A stretch of 6,898 nucleotides of DNA from Clostridia bacterium. GTDB lineage: Bacteria; Bacillota; Clostridia; Oscillospirales; Acutalibacteraceae. A program made the translations under genes and the position numbers. The stretch spans positions 1 through 6,898 of the forward strand of contig JAGAZW010000210.1 in assembly GCA_017939855.1 (NCBI GenBank), in the 5' to 3' direction. Under the pieces are notes generated by a model. That model did not search any database. It saw only the letters and a list, made by a program, of their open reading frames with translations, and was not told the origin of the DNA. This document shows positions 1-5,500 of this stretch, in pieces (the first letter of the stretch is position 1; every line of letters starts with the position of its first letter).

Positions 1-520
1 CAGTTATGTAGGGCTCACATTCTGCGGCGTTTATAATAAGGGTGTCGATTTTTGCGTCTTCCTTTAAGGTAAGCTTGATATGTGTGGGAAAACCTGCACC
101 GCCCAGACCCACGAGTCCACACTCTCTTGCTGCTGCCGCTAAATCCTTAGCGTTTTGAATAGGAAATGGCTTCAGGTTGGGGCAGGGTGTGAAGTCTCCG
201 TCGGATTCTATTTCGACAAACTGGATTTTCTTGCCGTCAATAGTTTTTTCACTTATTGCCGTAACACAACCCGAAACGCCGGAATGAATTGGGGCGCTGA
301 CAAAAGCGTCGCTTTCGCCTAACTTTGTGCCGACAAACACCTTATCGCCCACACTCACCAGCACACTGCAGGGGGCGCCGATATTCTGAAGCATCGGTAC
401 ATAAACCTTTTCAGGTTTCATAACAACGCTTTCAATTTCGGCAGTGTTTTTAAAATGCGGGATTTTTGTGCCGCCTTTTAAATTTTTTATAGGCCGCAGA
501 ATAGTTTCAAACCTTTCCAT
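1..520 (-). CDS. rnfC: Electron transport complex protein RnfC, N-terminal part (3' end cut by the window edge)
   Basis: RnfC is the peripheral NADH-binding subunit of the membrane Rnf complex, which couples electron flow between ferredoxin and NAD to ion pumping. The visible 173 residues match the RnfC N-terminus. An N-terminal region with LKGGTKIP (residues 14-21) is followed by a lipoyl/biotin-like barrel containing VSVGDKVFVG (56-65) and APIHSGVSG (77-85). Next come the glycine-rich nucleotide-binding segment GLVGLGGAGFPTH (135-147) and NAAECEPYIT (164-173), a close match to the family's NGAECEPYIT motif. The SLBB domain and the two C-terminal 4Fe-4S motifs would lie beyond the window edge. 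Two ATG codons are adjacent (523-521 and 520-518). The second lies 6 nt from a GGAGG site and is preferred; the first would leave only 3 nt. The gene has its own promoter and is divergent from the zinc operon, so it is probably first in an rnf operon (known rnfCDGEAB order; inference). Confidence 0.93.
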   Translation of the reverse strand, partial: MERFETILRPIKNLKGGTKIPHFKNTAEIESVVMKPEKVYVPMLQNIGAPCSVLVSVGDKVFVGTKLGESDAFVSAPIHSGVSGCVTAISEKTIDGKKIQFVEIESDGDFTPCPNLKPFPIQNAKDLAAAARECGLVGLGGAGFPTHIKLTLKEDAKIDTLIINAAECEPYIT

Positions 521-526
521 CATCAA

Positions 527-531
527 CCTCC
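527..531 (-). promoter_or_regulatory. Ribosome binding site of rnfC
   Basis: On the minus strand GGAGG lies 3 nt before the first and 6 nt before the second of two tandem ATG codons. The normal spacing of 5-9 nt favours the second ATG as the start. Confidence 0.75.
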
Positions 532-557
532 GCTGTAAATTTACCATATACACTTTA

Positions 558-586
558 ATAATACTATAAACTACAAAATATTACAA
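558..586 (-). promoter_or_regulatory. Sigma-A-type promoter of rnfC
   Basis: On the minus strand TTGTAA (-35, 581-586) and TATTAT (-10, 558-563) are separated by 17 bp, the optimal spacing. Transcription should begin near position 551, leaving a leader of about 30 nt that holds the GGAGG site. Each hexamer differs from consensus by one base. Confidence 0.7.
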
Positions 587-618
587 GTATTTACTTTTTA
601 AAAACTATCGTTATTTTC

Positions 619-647
619 TTGACAAAACAACCTGCTTTTTGTATAAT
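619..647 (+). promoter_or_regulatory. Consensus sigma-A promoter of the zur-znuACB operon
   Basis: TTGACA (619-624) and TATAAT (642-647) both match the sigma-A consensus exactly and are 17 bp apart. Transcription should start near 654, about 37 nt before the first gene. Such an intrinsically strong promoter suggests that control comes from repression, which fits the inverted repeat that begins inside the -10 box. Confidence 0.9.
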
Positions 648-673
648 TTGAAATTGAAAACTGATTTCAAATT
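645..673. promoter_or_regulatory. Candidate operator for the Zur-like repressor (perfect 10-bp inverted repeat)
   Basis: AATTTGAAAT (645-654) is repeated exactly as its reverse complement ATTTCAAATT (664-673), with a 9-bp spacer. The repeat starts within the -10 box and runs over the expected transcription start, so a bound protein would block RNA polymerase. The left arm lies mostly upstream of the start site, so the mRNA would not contain a complete hairpin; this argues for a DNA operator rather than an RNA element. It does not resemble the Bacillus Zur, Fur or PerR boxes (7-1-7 repeats such as TGATAATNATTATCA). That the neighbouring Fur-family protein binds here is inferred from position. 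Confidence 0.72.
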
Positions 674-690
674 GGGAAAGAGGAAAATCA

Positions 691-1101
691 ATGCCAAAAT
701 GTGACGGTTACAAAACAAAACAGCGGGAAGTTATCGAGAAGGTTTTCGCCTTAAGCGGTGGTCACGTAACGGTAGACAGCCTTTTGGAAAAGCTTAACAA
801 AAAGGGTGAAAGTGTGGGAAGGACCACCGTTTACAGAACCCTAGAAAAGCTGGAAAGTGAAGGTAAAGCGAGGAAATATATATCGTCGCCGGGGGAGAGT
901 GCTTGTTATCAGTACATCTCAAAAGCCCACCAATGCTCTGAGCATTTTCATCTTAAATGCGAGAGCTGCGGCAGACTTATTCATATTGAATGTGTGCATA
1001 TAACAGAGCTTTCAAAGCATATAAGTGATACACATAATTTCAAGGTGAATAACCTAAAAACAGTGCTTTACGGTGTATGTGAGGAATGTGCTGTAAAATG
1101 A
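691..1101 (+). CDS. zur: Fur-family metalloregulator, Zur-like, first gene of the zinc uptake operon
   Basis: This 136-residue protein is a full-length Fur-family repressor, which dimerises, binds metal and represses metal-uptake genes. The N-terminal winged helix contains the recognition helix GRTTVYRTLEKL (43-54). The C-terminal domain begins with a metal-binding segment HQCSEHFHLKCESCG (80-94). Two CxxC pairs, C90/C93 and C130/C133, should hold the structural zinc; H85, H87, E100, C101, H103 and H115 are available for a sensory site. The ATG lies 7 nt after AGAGG (679-683). The stop overlaps the znuA start by 4 nt, so the two are translationally coupled. Placement ahead of a Znu-type importer supports zinc over iron or manganese, but the metal is not proven. 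A perfect inverted repeat over the promoter implies autoregulation. Confidence 0.88.
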   Translation: MPKCDGYKTKQREVIEKVFALSGGHVTVDSLLEKLNKKGESVGRTTVYRTLEKLESEGKARKYISSPGESACYQYISKAHQCSEHFHLKCESCGRLIHIECVHITELSKHISDTHNFKVNNLKTVLYGVCEECAVK

Positions 1102-1997
1102 AAAGAATTTTAGCAATAGTTTTGTGCCTTTTTTGTTTGTGTTCTTGTGGGACAAACAAACCTTCACAAAATGATAAATTAGAAATTGTAACCACCATTT
1201 TTCCCATATATGATTTTGTAAGAGCAGTAGGTGGGGAGGAGGTCAGTATCACACTGCTTATTGACCCCGGCACCGAGGTTCATTCGTTTGACCCGAAACC
1301 TTCGGATATAAAGGCGATATATAATTCGGATTTGTTTATTTATACCGGCGGGGAATCGGACGAATGGGTAAACAGAATTTTGGGTGACAAGCAACTTGAT
1401 ACCCTTAAAATGATGGAATATGTCGACACGCTTGATGAGCATAAACATAGCCACGAGCATGGACATGATGAACACATCTGGACCAGCGCCGAAAATGCAA
1501 TTTTGATGTTGGAAGGTATATGTAAGGCGTTAGTTGAAAAGGACCCGAAAAACGCTGAAGGTTACAAAGGCAGGTGCCAAAGCTATATAGACAAAATCGA
1601 GGTCGTAAACAGTCAAATTAAAGATGTGGTAAATTCTTCGAAGGAGAAGTTTATCCTTGTTGCTGATCGTTTTCCTTTTATTTATTTTACCGAGCTTTAC
1701 GGTATAGAGTATGAAGCGGCATTCGGCGGCTGTGCTGTGAGCACCGATATCAGTATAAAAACTATGTCAAGGTTAGTTGAGACTTGTCGGCAAAGGAATC
1801 TGGCATACGCCTATTATACAGAGCTTAGCAATAAAAATATCGCAAACGCTCTTGCCGCACAAACGGGAATTAAGCTTTTAGAGCTTCATTCAGCCCATAA
1901 TGTAACGCTGGAGGATTTTAATAACGGTATTACCTATGTTGATATAATGCGTCGTAATATTGAGGCTTTAAAGGAGGGGATGAACGGATGTCCTTAA
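1098..1997 (+). CDS. znuA: Zinc ABC transporter substrate-binding lipoprotein (ZnuA-like)
   Basis: This is the extracellular metal-capturing lipoprotein of the importer (SBP_bac_9/TroA family). I start it at 1098, giving 299 residues: this ATG overlaps the zur stop as ATGA and is followed at once by a lipoprotein signal peptide (KR, hydrophobic core, lipobox LCSC with C17). An in-frame ATG at 1086 has no room for a ribosome binding site. Domain one carries IVTTIFPIYDFV (about 30-41) and ligand H62 in EVHSFDPKPSD. A short His-rich loop (HKHSHEHGH, 115-123) precedes ligand H126 in HIW. The C-terminal half ends with GITYVDIMRRNIEAL (277-291), a family signature. At the usual third His the sequence reads ADRFPF (189-194), and H264 lies near the usual final Asp. 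The His-rich loop points to zinc; manganese cannot be excluded. Confidence 0.92.
   Translation: MKRILAIVLCLFCLCSCGTNKPSQNDKLEIVTTIFPIYDFVRAVGGEEVSITLLIDPGTEVHSFDPKPSDIKAIYNSDLFIYTGGESDEWVNRILGDKQLDTLKMMEYVDTLDEHKHSHEHGHDEHIWTSAENAILMLEGICKALVEKDPKNAEGYKGRCQSYIDKIEVVNSQIKDVVNSSKEKFILVADRFPFIYFTELYGIEYEAAFGGCAVSTDISIKTMSRLVETCRQRNLAYAYYTELSNKNIANALAAQTGIKLLELHSAHNVTLEDFNNGITYVDIMRRNIEALKEGMNGCP
1971..1977 (+). promoter_or_regulatory. Strong ribosome binding site of znuC
   Basis: AAGGAGG lies inside the end of znuA, 10 nt before the ATG at 1988. The ATG at 1980 is closer but is in the znuA frame, so it cannot start znuC. This site sets the znuC start and gives the ATPase its own initiation within the polycistronic mRNA. 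Confidence 0.75.
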
Positions 1998-2671
1998 TCG
2001 AGGTAAAAAATTTAAGCGCTTATTATGAAAATAAAGAAATTTTTTCTAATCTTAATTTTAGTGTTTACGAGGGGGATTATCTTTGCATAATCGGTGAAAA
2101 CGGCTCGGGTAAAACCACCCTGATGCGTCTTTTGTTAGGCTTTAAGGTCAAGAAAAGCGGAAGCATTATTTTAAGAGGTGTTACACGCAAGGAGATCGGA
2201 TATCTTCCTCAAAAGACTGAAACTCAAAGGGATTTTCCTGCGAGTGTAAATGAGATTATTATGTCGGGATTTTCCTCTAAAAGCTTTTTTGGTATAAGGT
2301 ACAGCAAGGCTCAAAAGGAAAAGGCTCTGAAGAATATGGAGCTGCTCGAAATTGGTGAGCTTAAAAATCGTTCCTTTAAAGAGCTTTCAGGCGGTCAGCA
2401 GCAAAAGGTGCTTTTGTGCAGAAGCCTTTGTGCTACAAGCAAGGCGATACTTATGGACGAGCCTGTAACGGGTCTCGATAGCGCATCAAGGGAGGAATTT
2501 TATGCCCTTATTCGTAAGCTTAATCTTTCCGGGATAGCTGTAATAATGATTTCCCACGATATAAATAAAGCCTTAGTTGAGGGAAAAAATATTTTGCACA
2601 TATCAGAAAACGGCTATTTTTACGGTAAAACGATAGACTATCTTGAAAGCGGCTTTGGGGGTGCAAAATGA
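1988..2671 (+). CDS. znuC: Zinc ABC transporter ATP-binding protein (ZnuC-like)
   Basis: This 227-residue cytoplasmic ATPase powers the importer. All nucleotide-binding motifs are present in order: Walker A GENGSGKTT (36-44), Q-loop Q75 in YLPQ, ABC signature LSGGQQQ (133-139), Walker B ILMDEP with catalytic E158 (154-159), D-loop GLD (162-164) and switch H190 in SHD. The YLPQ Q-loop and the following FPASVNEIIMSG segment are typical of the ZnuC/MntB group of metal importers. The length is slightly below the roughly 230-260 usual for the family, and nothing essential is missing. It overlaps znuA by 10 nt and znuB by 4 nt, which should keep subunit amounts balanced. Confidence 0.94.
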   Translation: MSLIEVKNLSAYYENKEIFSNLNFSVYEGDYLCIIGENGSGKTTLMRLLLGFKVKKSGSIILRGVTRKEIGYLPQKTETQRDFPASVNEIIMSGFSSKSFFGIRYSKAQKEKALKNMELLEIGELKNRSFKELSGGQQQKVLLCRSLCATSKAILMDEPVTGLDSASREEFYALIRKLNLSGIAVIMISHDINKALVEGKNILHISENGYFYGKTIDYLESGFGGAK

Positions 2672-3480
2672 TGGATTATATAGCAGAAATATTCTCATAT
2701 CCCTTTGCTGTAAGAGCAATAATAGTGGGCTCATTGGTGTCGCTATGCGCAGCCCTTTTAGGCATAAATCTTGTGCTCAAACGCTTTTCTATGTTGGGGG
2801 ACGGTCTTTCTCATGTATCCTTCGGTGCCGCCGCCATAGCTTTAGCGGCAGGGGTAGCCCCCCTCAAACTCTCAATACCCATAGTAATTATTGCGGCGTT
2901 TTTGCTTTTAAGACTGGGGCGTAAGGCAAACGGCGACGCTGCGATAGCGATGGTATCGAGCAGCGCTCTAGCAATAGGAATAATAGTTGCAACTATGACA
3001 ACGGGTATGAATACCGACATAAATAATTATATGTTCGGCAGTGTACTTGCTATGAGCAAGGGCGATGTCTATATAGCGGTGGCGGTAGCTGTATGTGTAA
3101 TAATCCTCTTTATACTTTTTTATGAAAAACTTTTCTGTATTTCTTTCGATGAAGAGTTTTCCCGTGCAATAGGGGTGAAGGTAGGCTTTTATAACACTCT
3201 CAACGCAATTCTTACAGCCGTAACAATAGTTGTTGCGATGCGTATAATGGGGGCGTTGTTAATTTCAAGTATCATTATTTTTCCGCCGATGAGCGCTATG
3301 AAGCTGTGTAAAAAGTATCGTTTGGTAGTCATATTAAGTGCCTGCGTTTCTATTTTTGCGTTTTTGATGGGAATTTTCCTTTCCTTTTTCTACGATATGC
3401 CGGTAGCAGCAGCAGTAGTGGCAACAAAACATATTATATTCATTGTGTTTAGTATAATTTCGAAGATTAAATACAAATAA
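2668..3480 (+). CDS. znuB: Zinc ABC transporter permease (ZnuB-like)
   Basis: This 270-residue protein is the membrane-spanning permease of the ABC-3 family; two copies would form the zinc channel with a ZnuC dimer. It is strongly hydrophobic, with about eight predicted membrane segments (for example about 14-36, 48-64, 67-83, 92-111, 134-152, 177-193, 195-212 and 218-241). The family motif following the first segment is clear: RFSMLGDGLSHVSFGAAAIA (39-58). The conserved cytoplasmic loop EEFSRAIGVKVGFYN (162-176), which contacts the ATPase, and MRIMGALLIS (191-200) also fit. The start overlaps the znuC stop as ATGA; the next codon is also ATG and could be used instead. It is the last gene of the operon, followed directly by a hairpin terminator. 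Confidence 0.93.
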   Translation: MMDYIAEIFSYPFAVRAIIVGSLVSLCAALLGINLVLKRFSMLGDGLSHVSFGAAAIALAAGVAPLKLSIPIVIIAAFLLLRLGRKANGDAAIAMVSSSALAIGIIVATMTTGMNTDINNYMFGSVLAMSKGDVYIAVAVAVCVIILFILFYEKLFCISFDEEFSRAIGVKVGFYNTLNAILTAVTIVVAMRIMGALLISSIIIFPPMSAMKLCKKYRLVVILSACVSIFAFLMGIFLSFFYDMPVAAAVVATKHIIFIVFSIISKIKYK

Positions 3481-3483
3481 AAA

Positions 3484-3515
3484 ATGACGACTAAGGAAAA
3501 TTCCTTGGTCGTCAT
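3484..3515. terminator. Bidirectional intrinsic terminator between znuB and the asp23 gene
   Basis: A 15-bp stem pairs 3484-3498 with 3501-3515 (one G-U pair) around a minimal AA loop. On the minus strand the stem is followed directly by TTTTTT, a classic intrinsic terminator for the Asp23/spoIIIA side. On the plus strand it begins 4 nt after the znuB stop, but the following T-run is weak (CTGACTTTT), so termination there may be less efficient. Its position between converging genes supports a two-way role. Confidence 0.88.
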
Positions 3516-3529
3516 CTGACTTTTAAAAC

Positions 3530-3886
3530 TTAAATTGTAGCTTCAACAGGGTCTTCAATATCGATATCAGCTACGATAACATTGACCTTTGTCACAGCAG
3601 TTCCGGTCATTGTTTGAATCTTATCTTTAACATTAAGCTGAACAGCTTCGGCAACCTCACGCATATTAGAGTCCTTCTTGACACAAATATAAACGCTGAT
3701 TGAAAGGGCACCGTTGATGCTTTCAATTTTTATTCCCTTGAAAGCGCTTTTTGCCTTAACGACATCTTTAAGATCAATAGCCTTTTTTGAAAGACCCGAA
3801 ACTCCTTCTACTTCACAGGTTGCGAGCTCTGCCATTTTTTCCAATACATCGGTGCTTACCGAAAGTTGAGTTTTCTTATTCTGCAT
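3530..3886 (-). CDS. Asp23/Gls24 family protein (YqhY-like)
   Basis: This 118-residue protein belongs to the Asp23/Gls24 (DUF322) family of small cytoplasmic or membrane-associated proteins, some induced by envelope stress. In the sequence, LATCEVEGVSGLS (21-33) matches the conserved A-x-x-V-x-GV core. VYICVKKDSNMREVAEAVQL (65-84) and the following KDKIQTMTGTAVTKVNVIVADI (88-109) match the family's central helix and C-terminal strand. I start it at 3886: GGAGG lies 7 nt upstream. A longer in-frame version from 3919 would lack such a site and place the ribosome binding site inside the gene. Position after spoIIIAH resembles yqhY genes, often found before nusB; YqhY has been linked to acetyl-CoA carboxylase control in Bacillus. 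Its exact role here is unknown. It has its own promoter and a terminator directly downstream, so it appears to end the transcript. Confidence 0.9.
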   Translation of the reverse strand: MQNKKTQLSVSTDVLEKMAELATCEVEGVSGLSKKAIDLKDVVKAKSAFKGIKIESINGALSISVYICVKKDSNMREVAEAVQLNVKDKIQTMTGTAVTKVNVIVADIDIEDPVEATI

Positions 3887-3893
3887 AGGGCAT

Positions 3894-3898
3894 CCTCC
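3894..3898 (-). promoter_or_regulatory. Ribosome binding site that decides the asp23-family start
   Basis: GGAGG on the minus strand, 7 nt before the ATG at 3886-3884. It lies downstream of an in-frame ATG at 3919, so it argues for the shorter protein. Confidence 0.8.
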
Positions 3899-3984
3899 AT
3901 ACATTTCAAAGCTGAGCATAATTTAATATCACAGTTTTGTCGATTTGATAGTATCCAAAGAAAAATTTACATTCTTTTTTAAAT

Positions 3985-4012
3985 ATTATACCACAAATTT
4001 CAAAAAATACAA
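3985..4012 (-). promoter_or_regulatory. Probable vegetative promoter of the asp23-family gene
   Basis: On the minus strand TTGTAT (-35, 4007-4012) and TATAAT (-10, 3985-3990) are 16 bp apart. The -10 box is preceded by TGG, an extended -10 (TGn) element. The -35 box sits immediately after the spoIIIAH stop codon. Transcription should start near 3978, giving a leader of about 90 nt in which I see no riboswitch or strong hairpin. No terminator is evident between spoIIIAH and this promoter, so read-through from spoIIIA is also possible. Confidence 0.68.
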
Positions 4013-4546
4013 CTATTTTACAGTAACAATTTTAATATTTGACAGAGAAATATCGGTTTCGGCGGTGACAATATCCTGAATTTGCAGGGTTTGTGCGGTG
4101 GTAAGACCGTCCGATTTGACCACTATGTTTATGCTTTTGTCTCCCAGTACAGCTACAGCCTTTTCAAAGCCTTTGGCTTTAAGTAAGGTTTCTATGTTAT
4201 TGGCTTGTTCTATTTTTGCTGCAAGTTGATTTGTTTTATTTACTGCATCCTGTTTTTCTTCGTCGCTTAAATTATCTGATTTTAGTGTTTCCTCGATAAT
4301 TTCCTGAGCTTCTTTGATAGAGTTTTCTCTTTCCTTTTTAGCCTCGGCAAAATAGTCGTTTGTGCCAGAAGAGGTCTTCGCCGATGTCTGAACCGCAGTG
4401 TCGGTGTTATTATCGACATAGGTAACCTCTCCGAGATATTTCTCAGATGAAGTAAATTTCACATTTAACCAAATAGCAGCCCCCAGTGCTATAACCATAA
4501 GACCTGCAATAATATGTCCTTTTGAGAACACTTTTCCTTTTTTCAT
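4013..4546 (-). CDS. spoIIIAH: Stage III sporulation protein AH
   Basis: SpoIIIAH sits in the mother-cell membrane around the forespore and, in Bacillus, pairs across the intermembrane space with forespore SpoIIQ to form the channel between the two cells. The 177-residue protein has a short basic N-terminus, one membrane anchor (about 11-28) and a Ser/Thr-rich linker (about 45-63). A charged helix follows, YFAEAKKERENSIKEAQEII (65-84) and on to about 115. The C-terminal ring-building domain runs about 116-177, with LLKAKGFEKAVAVLGDKSIN (121-140) and LQIQDIVTAETDISLSNIKI (154-173). It is shorter than the Bacillus protein (about 218 residues), mainly in the linker. The start is 2 nt after the spoIIIAG stop, and GGAGG (4556-4560) lies 9 nt upstream. 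Confidence 0.93.
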   Translation of the reverse strand: MKKGKVFSKGHIIAGLMVIALGAAIWLNVKFTSSEKYLGEVTYVDNNTDTAVQTSAKTSSGTNDYFAEAKKERENSIKEAQEIIEETLKSDNLSDEEKQDAVNKTNQLAAKIEQANNIETLLKAKGFEKAVAVLGDKSINIVVKSDGLTTAQTLQIQDIVTAETDISLSNIKIVTVK

Positions 4547-4548
4547 AG

Positions 4549-5085
4549 TCAGTTTCCTCCCGCTATATAAACTCGTTGTGATGTTATATCTAGTGCCGCT
4601 TTAACGGCATTTTTTATTTTTTCTGCAACTATTTCGTTGTCACCGCCTTTGCATATGATAGCGACCCCTCTTATTTCCGGCATAATTTCAGTAAGCAGCA
4701 GTGCTTCTTCACCGCCGTCAGATGTCCTAACCGTAATATAAGACTGGGACTTCTTAGCGCTCGTTTGTTCACTTTTTTCACCGGTTGAGTTTGAAGTATC
4801 TGTCTCGTTTATATCAGCATACGAGTATCTGATTCCACTTTCGAGCGTTATGACTACTGTGGCTTTTTTATCTCCTGTGACTCCGTAAACAATATCCGAT
4901 ACTGCCGTCTCAAGCTCCTTCATATATGTATCCATATCCAGTGAGGTCTCGCTCTGTTTTTCGACTTGCGCCTTTTTTGGAAGAAAGGAAGAGACAGCGA
5001 TAAGCGCTATTCCTATGATACCGATAAGCATAAGTGTTTTTGGGTTTTTAAGTTTTTGTTTTATAAGCTTTAACCTGCTACTCAT
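4549..5085 (-). CDS. spoIIIAG: Stage III sporulation protein AG
   Basis: SpoIIIAG forms a large ring in the space between mother cell and forespore. The 178-residue protein has a basic N-terminus (SSRLKLIKQKLKNPK, 2-16), one membrane segment (about 17-34) and an outer domain. The ring-building fold starts at MKELETAVSDIVYGVTG (55-71). A polar Ser/Thr/Lys-rich insertion, about 90-115, follows, matching the place where Bacillus AG inserts its extra beta-structure. The most conserved part is EIMPEIRGVAIICKGGDN (133-150), then EIVAEKIKNAVKAALDI and SQRVYIAGG at the end. It is shorter than the Bacillus protein (about 229 residues). The ATG lies 10 nt after GAGGTG and overlaps the spoIIIAF end by 8 nt. 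Confidence 0.94.
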   Translation of the reverse strand: MSSRLKLIKQKLKNPKTLMLIGIIGIALIAVSSFLPKKAQVEKQSETSLDMDTYMKELETAVSDIVYGVTGDKKATVVITLESGIRYSYADINETDTSNSTGEKSEQTSAKKSQSYITVRTSDGGEEALLLTEIMPEIRGVAIICKGGDNEIVAEKIKNAVKAALDITSQRVYIAGGN

Positions 5086-5500
5086 TTACAACCGTCACCT
5101 CATATTCCGAATCGTTTCCTATGATTTTTATAATATCTTCGTGCGGATGTGCGGAATAAACGATGACTTCACTAATAATTATGCTGCCATCTTCCGTTTT
5201 ATCCGTACAAACCGTTATTTTTGAAAAATCTATCTGTGCATTTTTAAGAGCCTGTTCAAAAGTAAGTCTGGCACCGAGAACAGACATTTGATCAGATGAG
5301 TAGGTATTTTGTTGCTTTATCGGGTTAAATTCTATATTTCCGACATATTTTATCAGTGCCGCAAGAGAGGAGACAAGTAACAAAACAAATATGTATTTAA
5401 CGCTTTTTTCGAGCGCACCTTTTGGACATAATATATAAAGTGTGCCGAGAATTACCGTAATGACGCAAAAAGAAATAATGAAGGAAAGTATGCTGTTCAT
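5078..5500 (-). CDS. spoIIIAF: Stage III sporulation protein AF
   Basis: SpoIIIAF is a membrane component of the SpoIIIA-SpoIIQ channel; its outer domain has a ring-building fold like AG and AH. This 140-residue protein has two membrane segments near the N-terminus (about 4-24 and 35-51), a short linker, and a domain of about 70 residues. In that domain LTFEQALKNAQIDFSKITVC (79-98) forms the helix and first strand, and IIISEVIVYSAHPHEDIIKI (108-127) continues it. It is much shorter than Bacillus AF (about 206 residues), but the frame is intact. The start overlaps the spoIIIAE stop as ATGA and the end overlaps spoIIIAG by 8 nt. No strong ribosome binding site is visible (AGGTAGA is the best candidate), so coupling to AE translation is likely. 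Identity rests on both position and topology. Confidence 0.88.
   Translation of the reverse strand: MNSILSFIISFCVITVILGTLYILCPKGALEKSVKYIFVLLLVSSLAALIKYVGNIEFNPIKQQNTYSSDQMSVLGARLTFEQALKNAQIDFSKITVCTDKTEDGSIIISEVIVYSAHPHEDIIKIIGNDSEYEVTVVNE

Noticed and set aside
560..591. Inverted repeat AATACT (560-565) / AGTATT (586-591) across the rnfC promoter
   Set aside because: Only 6 bp per arm with a 20-bp spacer in very AT-rich DNA; it is expected by chance and does not resemble the zur operator.
1086..1097. Upstream ATG at 1086 as the znuA start
   Set aside because: It would add MCCK before the signal peptide, and the nearest GAGG is only 1 nt away. The ATG at 1098 gives the ATGA overlap and a clean lipoprotein signal.
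1040..1475. Minus-strand open frames opposite the end of zur and the start of znuA (1040-1273 and 1179-1475)
   Set aside because: Both are antisense to clear zur and znuA coding sequence and have low-complexity, family-less translations.
2643..3020. Open frames 2643-2924 (plus) and 2811-3020 (minus) over znuB
   Set aside because: They are out of frame with, or antisense to, a clear permease gene and resemble no known protein.
3887..3984. Possible riboswitch in the roughly 90-nt leader of the asp23-family gene
   Set aside because: No stable stem, terminator/antiterminator pair or known conserved core was found; the region is simply AT-rich.
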